Source of the DNA: Leifsonia sp. Root1293
GTDB lineage: Bacteria; Actinomycetota; Actinomycetes; Actinomycetales; Microbacteriaceae
Assembly: GCF_001425325.1 (NCBI RefSeq)
Contig: NZ_LMEH01000002.1
Location: forward strand, 277,109 to 341,108
Length of the DNA stretch: 64,000 nt
Direction: 5' to 3'
Positions within the stretch are counted from its first letter, which is position 1, and each line of letters opens with the position of its first letter. Under the pieces are notes generated by a model, which had not been told where the DNA came from, did no database searches, and saw only the letters and a list, made by a program, of their open reading frames with translations. The translations under genes were made by a program, and so were the position numbers. Shown here in pieces: positions 44,449 to 52,600 of this stretch.

Positions 44449-46518
44449 ATGACACGGAACGAATCCACGACGGCACGCGTGACCCCATCACGCCCGCCCG
44501 GCCGAGCGGCACTCGCGGCGGTCGTGGCTCTCACGATGACGACCGCGCTCGCGATCGCGGGCGCAGGGCCGGCGACTGCCGCCGCCTCCGCGGCAGCATC
44601 CGCGCCGCCGGTCGTCACCCGCGCGGCTCTCGACCCGTCACTCGTGGCAGGTCGTGGCGCCGATGTCGCGTTCAGCGAGCAGGAGGCCGAGAACGCCAGG
44701 ACGACAGGATCCGTCCTGGCGGCCGACCGCACGGCCTACACCCTCGCAGCCGAGGCGTCGGGGCGCAGTGCCGTATCGCTGACGCCCGGCCAGTACGTCG
44801 AGTTCACCCTGCCGAAGGCAGCCAACGCGATCACCGTGCGCTACAGCATCCCCGACTCAGCCTCGGGCGGCGGCATCACGGCGCCCCTTGCGGTCACCGT
44901 CAACGGCGGCGCGAAGCGCACCATGACCCTCACGTCGCAGTACTCCTGGCTCTACAACCAGTACCCGTTCACGAACGACCCGCAGGCCGGCCTCCTCCAC
45001 CCGGACTGGTGGATCACCGAGTGCGCCTGCGTCCCGGCGGCGACGACCCCGACTCCGGTGATCTCGACGCCGTTCCGTCCCATGCACTTCTACGACGAGC
45101 AGCGCCTGCTGCTGGGCAAGACCTACAGGGCGGGCGACGTCGTGAGACTCACCGCGCCGGTCGGCAGCGCGGCATCCGTCACCGTCATCGATCTGCTCGA
45201 CAGCGAGAAGGTCGGCCTTCCGCACGTGAGACTCGTCGCGGCGAACGTGCTGTTGTTCGGTGCGGACCCCCTCGGCAGGAAGGATTCGGCGCCCGCATTC
45301 GACAAGGCCATCGCCTTCGCGAAGAAGCACAAGCTCAAGGTGTACGTGCCGCCGGGCGTCTACCAGGTGAATCGGCACATCATCGTCGACGACGTCACCA
45401 TCGAGGGCGCCGGCAACTGGTATACGACGATCCGCGGCACCGAGGTCGCGCTGTCGACTCCCACCCCCGACGGGTCGGTGCACACGGGCGTCGGGTTCTA
45501 CGGGAAGGATGCCTCCGTCGGAGGCAGCCGCAACGTGCACCTGTCGGGCTTCGCGATCCAGGGCGACGTGCGCGAGCGCATCGACACCGATCAGGTGAAC
45601 GGCATCGGCGGCGCCCTCAGCGACTCGACGATCGACGGCCTGTACATCCAGCACACCAAGGTCGGCATCTGGCTCGACGGACCGATGACGAACGTGTCGA
45701 TCACCGACAACGTGATCGTCGACCAGATCGCGGACGGGCTGAACTTCCACACGGGAGTCACGGACTCGACGGTGGCGAACAACTTCGTGCGCAACACCGG
45801 CGACGACGGCCTGGCGATGTGGTCGGAGAAGGTGGGCAACGCCGGAAACACCTTCGACCGCAACACCGTGCAGACGCCGACGCTCGCGAACGGCATCGCC
45901 ATCTACGGCGGGACGGACAACACGGTGTCGAACAACCTGATCGCCGATCCCATCCGTGAAGGCAGCGCCATCCAGGTCGGGTCGCGGTTCGGAGCGGAGG
46001 CGTTCACCGGCCACCTCTGGATCACCGACAACACCACCGTGAGGTCGGGCACGTACGAACTCAACTGGAACATCGGGCTCGGCGCCATCTGGGTCTACGC
46101 GTTGGAGAAGAACATCGATGCCGACATCCAGGTCGTGGGCGACCACTTCCTCGACAACACCTACAACGCGATCATGGTCGTCGCCGACTGGCCGGTGAAG
46201 GACCTCTACTCGGTGACGAACCTGCACTTCGCCGACATCAGGGTCGACGGCACGGGAACGTCGGTGCTGAGCGCTCGCGCGGCCGGCACGGCGACGTTCG
46301 AGAACGTCGATGCCCGCAACGTCGGTGCGGTCGGCGTGAACAACTGCGGCACCTTCCACTTCACGCCGGCGGGGTCGGAGTTCTCGCTCGTCGACCTGGG
46401 CGGCAACGACGGCGGAGGCACGACGGGGCCGTGGCTGGCGCCCTGGGAGCTGCCGAACACGATCACCTGCGACGATCGCCCGCCGGTGGTGGCACCCCCG
46501 GCCCCGTCCGCCTGGTAG
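44449..46518 (+). CDS. Secreted GH87 alpha-1,3-glucanase/mycodextranase
   Basis: A 689-residue exported protein. The signal peptide runs to about A-T-A-A-A. An N-terminal carbohydrate-binding-like beta-sandwich (about 45-250) is followed by a parallel beta-helix (about 265-650). The catalytic cluster is visible: Asp429 in A-D-G-L-N-F-H-T-G, and Asp452-Asp453 in T-G-D-D-G-L-A-M-W. This Asp-x22-Asp-Asp arrangement is that of characterised GH87 alpha-1,3-glucanases. The target would be fungal cell-wall alpha-1,3-glucan, nigeran or bacterial mutan. There is no extra C-terminal binding module. GAGAGACGAG precedes the ATG. Confidence 0.87.
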   Translation: MTRNESTTARVTPSRPPGRAALAAVVALTMTTALAIAGAGPATAAASAAASAPPVVTRAALDPSLVAGRGADVAFSEQEAENARTTGSVLAADRTAYTLAAEASGRSAVSLTPGQYVEFTLPKAANAITVRYSIPDSASGGGITAPLAVTVNGGAKRTMTLTSQYSWLYNQYPFTNDPQAGLLHPDWWITECACVPAATTPTPVISTPFRPMHFYDEQRLLLGKTYRAGDVVRLTAPVGSAASVTVIDLLDSEKVGLPHVRLVAANVLLFGADPLGRKDSAPAFDKAIAFAKKHKLKVYVPPGVYQVNRHIIVDDVTIEGAGNWYTTIRGTEVALSTPTPDGSVHTGVGFYGKDASVGGSRNVHLSGFAIQGDVRERIDTDQVNGIGGALSDSTIDGLYIQHTKVGIWLDGPMTNVSITDNVIVDQIADGLNFHTGVTDSTVANNFVRNTGDDGLAMWSEKVGNAGNTFDRNTVQTPTLANGIAIYGGTDNTVSNNLIADPIREGSAIQVGSRFGAEAFTGHLWITDNTTVRSGTYELNWNIGLGAIWVYALEKNIDADIQVVGDHFLDNTYNAIMVVADWPVKDLYSVTNLHFADIRVDGTGTSVLSARAAGTATFENVDARNVGAVGVNNCGTFHFTPAGSEFSLVDLGGNDGGGTTGPWLAPWELPNTITCDDRPPVVAPPAPSAW

Positions 46519-46543
46519 CCGCCGCCCCCTCCACCCACAAACG

Positions 46544-46617
46544 CGTCGAGTCGCCCGCTTTCGTCGCCATGATGCCTTGCGGCATCCGTGGTGGCGACGA
46601 AGTCGGGCGACTCGACG
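46544..46617. repeat. Long imperfect palindrome between convergent genes
   Basis: Arms of 26 bases (46544-46569 and 46592-46617) match at 24 positions; the 22-base loop itself holds GATGCC-TTGC-GGCATC (46571-46586). The whole could fold as a hairpin of more than 30 base pairs. It lies between the GH87 stop and the stop of the leftward transglycosylase-like gene, so it could be a bidirectional terminator or a small mobile palindrome. Confidence 0.8.
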
Positions 46618-46641
46618 GCAGGAGGGTTCAGCAGCGCTGGA

Positions 46642-47598
46642 TCAGTACCAGCCCTGCGCCTCGGAGGTGTCCCAGGCGGCGCACGGCGATCCGTAGCGGC
46701 CAGCGATGTAGCCGAGGCCCCAACTGATCTGGGTCGCGGGGTTGGTGGCCCAGTCGGCACCGGCCGAGGCCATCTTGTCGGCGGGCAGGGCCTGCGGGAT
46801 GCCGCCGGCTCCGCTCGAGGCGTTGTAGGCGTTGGCGTTCCAGCCGGACTCCTTGTCCCACAGGGGCACGAGGCAGCCGAACTGGTCGTCGCCCCAGCCG
46901 TACTGCGACGCCATCATGTCGCGAGCGATGGCCTGCGCCTCGCTCGGGTTCGACGGGGCGGACGGGCGGGATCCGCTCGATGCGGTCTCGGTCGACGCGC
47001 TGGACTCGGCTGCTGCGGCTTCAGCTGCTGCGGCCGCCTCTGCTGCTGCAGCGGCTTCGGCCGCGGCCTTCTCGGCGGCGATGCGGTCCACCTCGGCTGT
47101 GGCGGCAGCCACGGTGTGCGCCTCGGCGGAGATGCTGTCGACGAGCTCGAACACCCGCTGGGGAGCGAGCAGCTCGTAGTGGCCGAGGGCGGCGACCTGG
47201 GTCGACAGCGTGGTGGCGTCGGTCTTGCCCTGGGCGGCGGTGACTGTGGCCTGGGCGTTCGCGAGCGTCACGGTGGCCGACTTCGTGGCCTGGGCCTCGA
47301 GGATGCCGCCGTGGGTACCGAGCTGCTCGGAGTGCAGGCCGGTGCTCTGGGCGAAGGCCGCCGTGGCGACGTTGCGCTCGTTCTGGGCTGTCACGGCCGA
47401 CTGCAGCACGAAGCCGGTTCCGACCATGCTTCCGATGGCGACGATCGCGCCGGCGGTGAGGATGGGAACACGGCCGCGGTGCCAGATGGAGGTTCGGGGC
47501 GAGGCGTCGAGCGCCTCTGCCTTCGATGCGGACGTACGGGTTTTCGTTGAAGAGAACAGGTTGCGTATGACTTTCACTCGGCGGTTCGCGCGGCACAT
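46642..47598 (-). CDS. Exported lytic-transglycosylase-like protein
   Basis: About 318 residues. A basic N-terminus precedes one hydrophobic segment (P-I-L-T-A-G-A-I-V-A-I-G-S-M-V-G), then a coiled-coil-like region ending in a long Ala/Glu stretch (A-A-A-E-A-A-A-A-A). The C-terminal 80 residues are an SLT-type domain: W-D-K-E-S-G-W-N with the likely catalytic Glu, G-A-G-G-I-P-Q-A-L-P and W-G-L-G-Y-I-A-G-R-Y-G-S-P-C. This pattern is common in actinobacterial cell-wall hydrolases. A GTG at 47577 is an alternative start; neither has a clear ribosome-binding site. Confidence 0.8.
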   Translation of the reverse strand: MCRANRRVKVIRNLFSSTKTRTSASKAEALDASPRTSIWHRGRVPILTAGAIVAIGSMVGTGFVLQSAVTAQNERNVATAAFAQSTGLHSEQLGTHGGILEAQATKSATVTLANAQATVTAAQGKTDATTLSTQVAALGHYELLAPQRVFELVDSISAEAHTVAAATAEVDRIAAEKAAAEAAAAAEAAAAAEAAAAESSASTETASSGSRPSAPSNPSEAQAIARDMMASQYGWGDDQFGCLVPLWDKESGWNANAYNASSGAGGIPQALPADKMASAGADWATNPATQISWGLGYIAGRYGSPCAAWDTSEAQGWY

Positions 47599-47878
47599 CG
47601 GCTGGCGCGGGCCTGAATCTTTCGTTCCTCGGGCGGGGGCGCCCGGGCGAAGTGGACAGTCTGCACACGCACTCTGGACGAAACCTCATGTTGTCCTGTG
47701 AATGTCATCCGAGTCCGGATGTCGCTGCGGCGCGCTCGAACCCCCGTGCATCCGCTCTACGACGGGGATGTCCGGGGTGTCGCACACGGTGTCATCGACC
47801 GCGGAAAAGGTGCCCGAAATCGCAGAACTTCTCATGAACGGGCCGATCCGGCTCGATTCCGTGCAATAGTGCGCGGTT

Positions 47879-48439
47879 TCAGACGGATGCGGCAGGCTCC
47901 GCGGCGCGACCGGCGGCTGACGTCGCACCGGTCAGCACCGGGCTGCACGACGTGGCCGTCATACGTCCGTCGGGATCGAGTCGCTCGAGGAGTGACGCGC
48001 CGATCGCCGAGAGCTGGTCGAGTTGCTCGGGCGTGAGGGCGTCGAGCACGAGAGCCCGCACCGTCGCGACGTGACCGGGACCCGCTTCGGTGAACGCGGC
48101 GAGACCGGCGTCGGTCACCCGCGCGTTCGTTGCCCGGCGGTCCTCTGGGCAGGGGAAGCGCTCGACGAGGGCGCGGTCCTCGAGTCGACGCACGACGTGG
48201 GACAGGCGGGCGAGCGTCGAGTTGGTCTGCGACGCCAGCCTGGTCATGCGGGAGGTGCGGCGAGGGGAGTCGGCCAACACCATGAGCACGCGGTATTCGA
48301 AGTGCGTGAGCCGCGAATCCCGCACCAACTGGGCGTCGAGCGCTGCGGGCAGGAGCTCGGTCACAGCGATCAGGCGGATCCACGCCGTCTCCTCCACGGC
48401 GCTCATCGGGCGGGGATCGGAAGGAGTTGCATCGGCCAT
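47879..48439 (-). CDS. MarR-family transcriptional regulator
   Basis: A 186-residue regulator. The winged helix has R-R-T-S-R-M-T-R-L-A-S-Q-T-N-S-T-L-A-R-L-S, and the wing V-E-R-F-P-C-P-E-D-R-R-A contains a Cys that might sense oxidants. It is divergent from an NADP-binding reductase gene with a long palindrome between. Its C-terminal 25 residues (A-T-S-C-S-P-V-L-T-G) extend past the usual domain. Confidence 0.9.
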   Translation of the reverse strand: MADATPSDPRPMSAVEETAWIRLIAVTELLPAALDAQLVRDSRLTHFEYRVLMVLADSPRRTSRMTRLASQTNSTLARLSHVVRRLEDRALVERFPCPEDRRATNARVTDAGLAAFTEAGPGHVATVRALVLDALTPEQLDQLSAIGASLLERLDPDGRMTATSCSPVLTGATSAAGRAAEPAASV

Positions 48440-48469
48440 TCCTGAATTCTAGCGCGATTGGTTGAAGCA

Positions 48470-48499
48470 ACAACTAAAGTGGGCTATTGTTTTAGTTGT
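48470..48499. promoter_or_regulatory. MarR operator (palindrome)
   Basis: ACAACTAAA (48470-48478) and TTTAGTTGT (48491-48499) are perfect inverted repeats; a second short one, GTTG-AAG-CAAC (48461-48471), overlaps on the left. The site lies in the divergent MarR/reductase gap, 51 bases before the reductase start, and is the most AT-rich part of the region. Confidence 0.75.
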
Positions 48500-48550
48500 C
48501 GGTACAACCTATTTACCGGCGTTCGTTGCACAGCATCACAAGGAGACATC

Positions 48551-49120
48551 ATGACCACGGTCAGCATCATCGGAAACGGCAACATGGGAACCGCGATCGG
48601 CTCGCTCGCGGCCGAGGGTGGTCACACCGTCGAGTTCATCGACCGGCAGTCGACCGCGATCTCCGGAGACATCGTCGTGCTCGCCGTCCCCTACCCCTCG
48701 GTTGCCGGCATCATCGCCGACCGTGCCTCGGCACTCGCCGGCCGGATCGTCGTCGACATCACCAACCCGCTCGACTTCGAGACCTTCGACGGCCTGGTCG
48801 TTCCCTCCGACGGCTCAGCCGCATCCGTCATCGCCGAGGCGCTGCCCGAATCGACGGTGCTCAAGGCGTTCAACACCAACTTCGCAGGCACCCTCGCGGC
48901 CAAGTCCGTCGGCGACTCACGCGTCACAGTGCTCATCGCCGGTGACGACGACACTGCGAAGCGACTGCTGTCCTCCGTGCTGAAGGATGCCGGTGTCGCC
49001 GCAGTCGACGCCGGCTCGCTCAAGCGCGCCCGCGAGCTCGAGGCCATCGGCTTCCTGCAACTCACCCTCGCCGCACAGGAGAAGATCAGCTGGACCGGCG
49101 GCTTCGCGCTCGTCGGCTAG
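48551..49120 (+). CDS. NADPH-dependent F420 reductase-like (FNO-type) oxidoreductase
   Basis: A 189-residue protein with AAGGAG before its ATG. I-I-G-N-G-N-M-G-T-A-I is the dinucleotide loop, followed by V-V-L-A-V-P-Y-P and D-I-T-N-P-L and A-F-N-T-N-F-A, all found in F420H2:NADP+ oxidoreductases and their relatives. It is shorter than true FNO enzymes and may use another acceptor. Regulated by the divergent MarR protein, it probably answers redox stress or a xenobiotic. Confidence 0.8.
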   Translation: MTTVSIIGNGNMGTAIGSLAAEGGHTVEFIDRQSTAISGDIVVLAVPYPSVAGIIADRASALAGRIVVDITNPLDFETFDGLVVPSDGSAASVIAEALPESTVLKAFNTNFAGTLAAKSVGDSRVTVLIAGDDDTAKRLLSSVLKDAGVAAVDAGSLKRARELEAIGFLQLTLAAQEKISWTGGFALVG

Positions 49121-49145
49121 TTCTCGGCGCTGTGACGGATGCAGG

Positions 49146-49183
49146 CCGGATCGACTGATGCCCCCGGGCACAGGCCGATCCGG
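49146..49183 (+). terminator. Weak hairpin after the reductase gene
   Basis: CCGGATCG (49146-49153) pairs with CGATCCGG (49176-49183) across a 22-base loop, 25 bases after the stop. The following sequence is not T-rich. Possibly a factor-assisted terminator. Confidence 0.3.
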
Positions 49184-49256
49184 GCTGTCTCCGTCGATGG
49201 AGCCTGATGCGGCTCGGCCCTTGTGCACTGTCGGCGGTCCGTGGTCGGCTGGGGTC

Positions 49257-50105
49257 ATGGGCTTCGATCCGAACTTCCTCGCCGTTCCCGTCGCGTTCCC
49301 CACGCCTGCGGCGGTCGAGTCCGAGACGGCGGCATCCGTCGAACCCGACACGGCTCTGCTCGACTACGAGCACTTCACGATCGACCTCGACCGGGAGCGC
49401 CGGCTAGCGCGCGTGACCGGAGTGAACATCGACGGGTCGGCGATCGTCGACGTGCCGCGGGGCGACGACTGGCGTTTCGACGAACGCGTGCCTGCCGACT
49501 GGCAGACCGGCCCCGCGGTCTACGCGAACAACGATCTCGACCGCGGGCACCTGGTGCGTCGTCGTGATCCCGTGTGGGGTCCCGATGCCGAGACCGCCGA
49601 GTCCGACACCTTCCACTTCACGAATGCGGCCCCTCAGGCGTCGGCGTTCAATCAGGGCAAGGAGCTGTGGCTCGGCCTGGAGAACCACGTCTTCGCCTTC
49701 GCGAACGTGAACGAACTCAAGCTCAGCGTCTTCACGGCGCCGGTGCTCGGTCCCGACGACCCGCCCTATCGGGGCATCCGGATTCCGCTGCGATTCTGGA
49801 AGGTCGTGGCGTGGACGGCGGCACCCGACGCGGCATCCGGTGCCGACGCGCCCGAGCTGTCCAGCGCCGGATTCGTGCTCGACCAGTCGTCGCTCGTGCC
49901 AGAGCGTGACGGCGAACGGATGCTGCGCGACGCCGGCGAACCGCCGCAGCTGGGTCCGTACCGCACCTTCCAGGTGCCGATCGCAGACATCGCAGCAGCG
50001 ACCGGGCTCGTGCTCGACGACCTGATCGCCGCCGATCGGATGCCGCCATCCGTCGCCGCCGGAGGATGGCGCGAGCTCAGCGAGCCGGCCGACATCATCC
50101 TGTAG
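49257..50105 (+). CDS. DNA/RNA non-specific endonuclease (NUC1/NucA family)
   Basis: A 282-residue protein. The NUC1 motif D-L-D-R-G-H-L-V-R-R, with catalytic His98, and the metal-binding Asn in F-T-N-A-A-P-Q are visible; W-L-G-L-E-N-H and the later L-S-V-F-T-A-P-V-L complete the fold. There is no signal peptide with this start (ATG 49257), and the upstream open frame has none either. It may be an intracellular nuclease or be exported by another route. No immunity-like partner gene is adjacent. Confidence 0.88.
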   Translation: MGFDPNFLAVPVAFPTPAAVESETAASVEPDTALLDYEHFTIDLDRERRLARVTGVNIDGSAIVDVPRGDDWRFDERVPADWQTGPAVYANNDLDRGHLVRRRDPVWGPDAETAESDTFHFTNAAPQASAFNQGKELWLGLENHVFAFANVNELKLSVFTAPVLGPDDPPYRGIRIPLRFWKVVAWTAAPDAASGADAPELSSAGFVLDQSSLVPERDGERMLRDAGEPPQLGPYRTFQVPIADIAAATGLVLDDLIAADRMPPSVAAGGWRELSEPADIIL

Positions 50106-50151
50106 CGCGCCGCGCGCCGCGCGCCTCTCGCCGAGGTCTGGGCGCTGCCCC

Positions 50152-50248
50152 CGCTCGCCACCTGTGGCCGCATGGAGACGTCGGGAGCGGCCACAACTGG
50201 CGAGCGATGGCGTCGGCGCGCCCTCTGAGCGGCCACAACCGGCGAGCG
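50152..50248. repeat. Dispersed palindromic repeat, copy A (three units)
   Basis: One unit CGCTCGCCACCTGTGGCCGC (50152-50171) and two inverted units beginning GCGGCCACAA (50187-50206, 50229-50248). The inverted units match the first at about 18 of 20 positions. The same family recurs at 62816-62902. Both lie just upstream of a plus-strand gene. Confidence 0.75.
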
Positions 50249-50299
50249 GCCCACCCCGACGGAGAGCGGGGCGCGCCGATACCGAGGATGATGGGGCAC

Positions 50300-51427
50300 A
50301 TGGCCGAACCCCAGACTCCCCGCGTCGCCGTCTACATCGACTTCGACAACATCGTCATCTCCCGCTACAACCAGATGTTCGGCAAGGCCGCGTTCACGCG
50401 CGACCGCGCCCGGACTCATGAGGTGGTCGCCGGCGGAACCGACGAGGTCTCCGGTCGCCTGCAGCAGGCAAAGGTCGATGTCGGCGCGGTCATCGACTAC
50501 GCCTCCTCCTTCGGCTCCATCGTGGTCAGCCGCGCCTACGCCGACTGGTCGCAGCGGGTGAACGCCGCCTACCAGAAGCAGCTCATCGACCGCGCGATCG
50601 ATCTGACCCAGATGTTCACGACCACTCTCGCCGGCAAGAACGGGGCCGACATCCGTCTGGCCGTCGACGTGGTCGAAGACCTGTTCCGCCTGCCCGACGT
50701 GACCCACGTGGTCATCGTCGCCGGCGACTCCGACTACATCGCCCTCGCCCAGCGCGCCCGCCGTCTCGGCCGCCACGTCATCGGAATCGGCGTCGCCGGT
50801 GCCACCAGCCGCGCGCTCATGGCCGCCTGCGACGAGTTCTCCGACTACGACGACCTGCCCGGCATCGAGCGCTGGGTGGCGCCACCCCGGGTCGCCGCTG
50901 CTCCTGCGGCCGCTGCTCCGGCGGAGGCTCCGTCGACGGATGCCGCGGCCACGGACGCAGCCCAGGCAGCTCCCGCCACGAAGGCGAAGGCCGGGTCGCG
51001 TCGGGCAAAATCGACGTCGACGGATGCAGTCGGCAAGGCCGAGCCGTCAGCTGCAGCATCCGCGGCCCCCGAGAGCGGACCGAAGCGCAAGCCGACGACG
51101 ATCCCCGAGTTCTCGCACCCGCTCGAGCCCATCGACTCCGGCCTCGACGAGGACGTGGAGGAGGCGCCGGTCGACCCTGCCGCCGCCCAGAAGGCGGCCA
51201 CCGACCTGCTCGTGAGGGCGCTGCGCCTGGTGCACACCCGCTCGAACGACGAGGAGTGGGCGTTCACCTCTGAGGTGAAGAACCAGATGATCCGCATGGA
51301 TCCCGCCTTCAAGGAGAAGCCCCTCGGATTCAAGTCCTTCTCCGACTTCATCGCGTCGCGCTCCGATGTCGTCGAGGTCAACGACAAGGCTGCCGCGAAC
51401 ACCCGTCGCCTGCGCCTGAAGGCCTGA
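50300..51427 (+). CDS. NYN-domain RNase-like protein with C-terminal OST-HTH-like region
   Basis: A 375-residue protein. The NYN (PIN-like) domain covers about 1-170: V-Y-I-D-F-D-N holds the first acidic residues, G-A-D-I-R-L-A-V-D the second and V-A-G-D-S-D-Y the third. A long Ala/Pro/Lys-rich linker follows, and the last 75 residues (L-L-V-R-A-L-R-L-V, then K-S-F-S-D-F-I) resemble an OST-HTH/LOTUS RNA-binding domain. This layout is that of Limkain/MARF1-like proteins, whose bacterial members are presumed RNases. ATG at 50300 is preferred for spacing to GAGG; two ATGs lie just upstream in frame. Confidence 0.82.
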   Translation: MAEPQTPRVAVYIDFDNIVISRYNQMFGKAAFTRDRARTHEVVAGGTDEVSGRLQQAKVDVGAVIDYASSFGSIVVSRAYADWSQRVNAAYQKQLIDRAIDLTQMFTTTLAGKNGADIRLAVDVVEDLFRLPDVTHVVIVAGDSDYIALAQRARRLGRHVIGIGVAGATSRALMAACDEFSDYDDLPGIERWVAPPRVAAAPAAAAPAEAPSTDAAATDAAQAAPATKAKAGSRRAKSTSTDAVGKAEPSAAASAAPESGPKRKPTTIPEFSHPLEPIDSGLDEDVEEAPVDPAAAQKAATDLLVRALRLVHTRSNDEEWAFTSEVKNQMIRMDPAFKEKPLGFKSFSDFIASRSDVVEVNDKAAANTRRLRLKA

Positions 51428-51475
51428 CGCGCAACGGACGCGGCACAGTTCAGGCGCCGTCATTAGGCTGAACGG

Positions 51476-52354
51476 ATGCCCGACCTGTTGCCGTTGACCG
51501 ATCGCAGCGCACTCCGCGCGGACTGCGCGAACTGCTTCGCACTGTGCTGCGTCGCGCTCAACTTCGTGGCATCGGCCGACTTCGCCATCGACAAGCGCGC
51601 CGGCGATCCGTGTCCGAATCTGCAGGACGACTACCGCTGCGGCGTGCACTCGGAGTTGCGCGAGATCGGCTTCCGCGGCTGCACCGTCTACGACTGCTTC
51701 GGCGCCGGTCAGCACATCTCGCAGCAGACCTTCGGTGGACGCAGTTGGCGCACCGACAGGTCGACAGCGACGGAGATGTTCGCGTCGTTCGGCGTGATGA
51801 GGGAACTGCACGAGCTCCTCTGGTACCTGGTCGAAGCACGGGAACGTGCGTCGAGGCTCGCTGCGCTCGCGGGCGGCGCGGATTCCGCCACGGCGACGGA
51901 CATCGACGCCCTCCTCAGCAGAACCGAGTCGATGACGCGCGGAACCCCGGATGGCCTCCTCGCCCTCGACGTGAACGAGCACTGGGCGCGGGTGAACGCC
52001 GTGCTGGTGCAGGTGAGCGAGTCGGTGCGGGCTGATGCGCTCGCCGGCCGCGATCCGCATCCGCGGGCCGGACGCGGCGCCGACCTCATGGGAGCCAAGC
52101 TGCGCGGTGCGGATCTGCGCGGGGCGAACCTGAGGGGCGCCTACCTGATCGCTGCCGACCTGCGCGGTGCCGACCTCACGGCTGCGGATGTGATCGGCGC
52201 CGACCTGCGGGATGCCGACCTCAGGGGAGCCGACCTCTCGGCTGCGCTGTTCCTCACCGGACCTCAGGTGGCGTCGGCTCGGGGCGACGCCACGACGCGC
52301 CTTCCGGAGGCGCTGGGCATGCCGCGGCATTGGGGCGCCCGCCCCCCTCGCTGA
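51476..52354 (+). CDS. Cys-cluster plus pentapeptide-repeat protein
   Basis: A 292-residue fusion. Residues 1-80 carry eight cysteines: C17-x2-C20-x3-C24-C25, then C46, C55, C69 and C74. This spacing resembles the YkgJ/CxxCxxCC zinc or iron-sulfur binding families. A helical middle (about 90-200) follows. Residues about 203-260 are pentapeptide repeats ([20 protein letters not shown] and so on), a right-handed quadrilateral helix. Function unknown; pentapeptide proteins can mimic DNA or act as scaffolds. It follows the NYN gene by 48 bases. Confidence 0.8.
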   Translation: MPDLLPLTDRSALRADCANCFALCCVALNFVASADFAIDKRAGDPCPNLQDDYRCGVHSELREIGFRGCTVYDCFGAGQHISQQTFGGRSWRTDRSTATEMFASFGVMRELHELLWYLVEARERASRLAALAGGADSATATDIDALLSRTESMTRGTPDGLLALDVNEHWARVNAVLVQVSESVRADALAGRDPHPRAGRGADLMGAKLRGADLRGANLRGAYLIAADLRGADLTAADVIGADLRDADLRGADLSAALFLTGPQVASARGDATTRLPEALGMPRHWGARPPR

Positions 52355-52440
52355 TCGAGTAGCGACCGAGCGGAGCGAGGACGCGTATCGAGATCACCGT
52401 CGACGGGCTCCGAGAGCTCGGGGGTGGGGTGGTTTCGATA
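52355..52440. repeat. Actinobacterial dispersed repeat fragment
   Basis: CTGATCGAGTAGCGACCGAG and a following GCGTATCGAGATCACC are the two ends of a repeat seen widely between genes of Microbacteriaceae-like genomes; GGTTTCGATACGGCTGCTCG starts at about 52431 in the opposite sense. The two half-sites are convergent, so the segment may be able to form a hairpin. Confidence 0.55.
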
Positions 52441-52580
52441 CGGCTGCTCGCTGCGCTCGCGGCCTACTCAACCAGCGGACGGGCTGCTCGCGCCTACTCA
52501 ACCAGCGGGCCGGCTGCTCGCGCCTACTCAACCAGCGGGCCGGCTGCTCGCTCCGCTCGCGGCCTACTCAACCAGCGGGC
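52441..52580. repeat. Tandem repeat array with 40-30-30-40 pattern
   Basis: Four units: 52441-52480 (40 bases), 52481-52510 (30), 52511-52540 (30), 52541-52580 (40). All begin GGCTGCTCG one base in and end CCTACTCAACCAGCGG plus two or three bases; the long units carry an extra ten-base piece of type CTSCGCTCGCGG. It lies in the gap between the pentapeptide gene and the convergent oligopeptidase gene. Confidence 0.85.
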
Positions 52581-52600
52581 CGGCGGGCGGGCGGGCCGAC

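Noticed and set aside
47599-47878. A c-di-AMP (ydaO) riboswitch before the transglycosylase-like gene
   Set aside because: Such riboswitches often precede actinobacterial wall-hydrolase genes, but I could not find the conserved ydaO core in this 280-base gap.
49257-50105. Nuclease toxin with immunity partner
   Set aside because: NUC1 domains occur in toxins, but there is no toxin-delivery domain and no small acidic immunity-like gene directly downstream.
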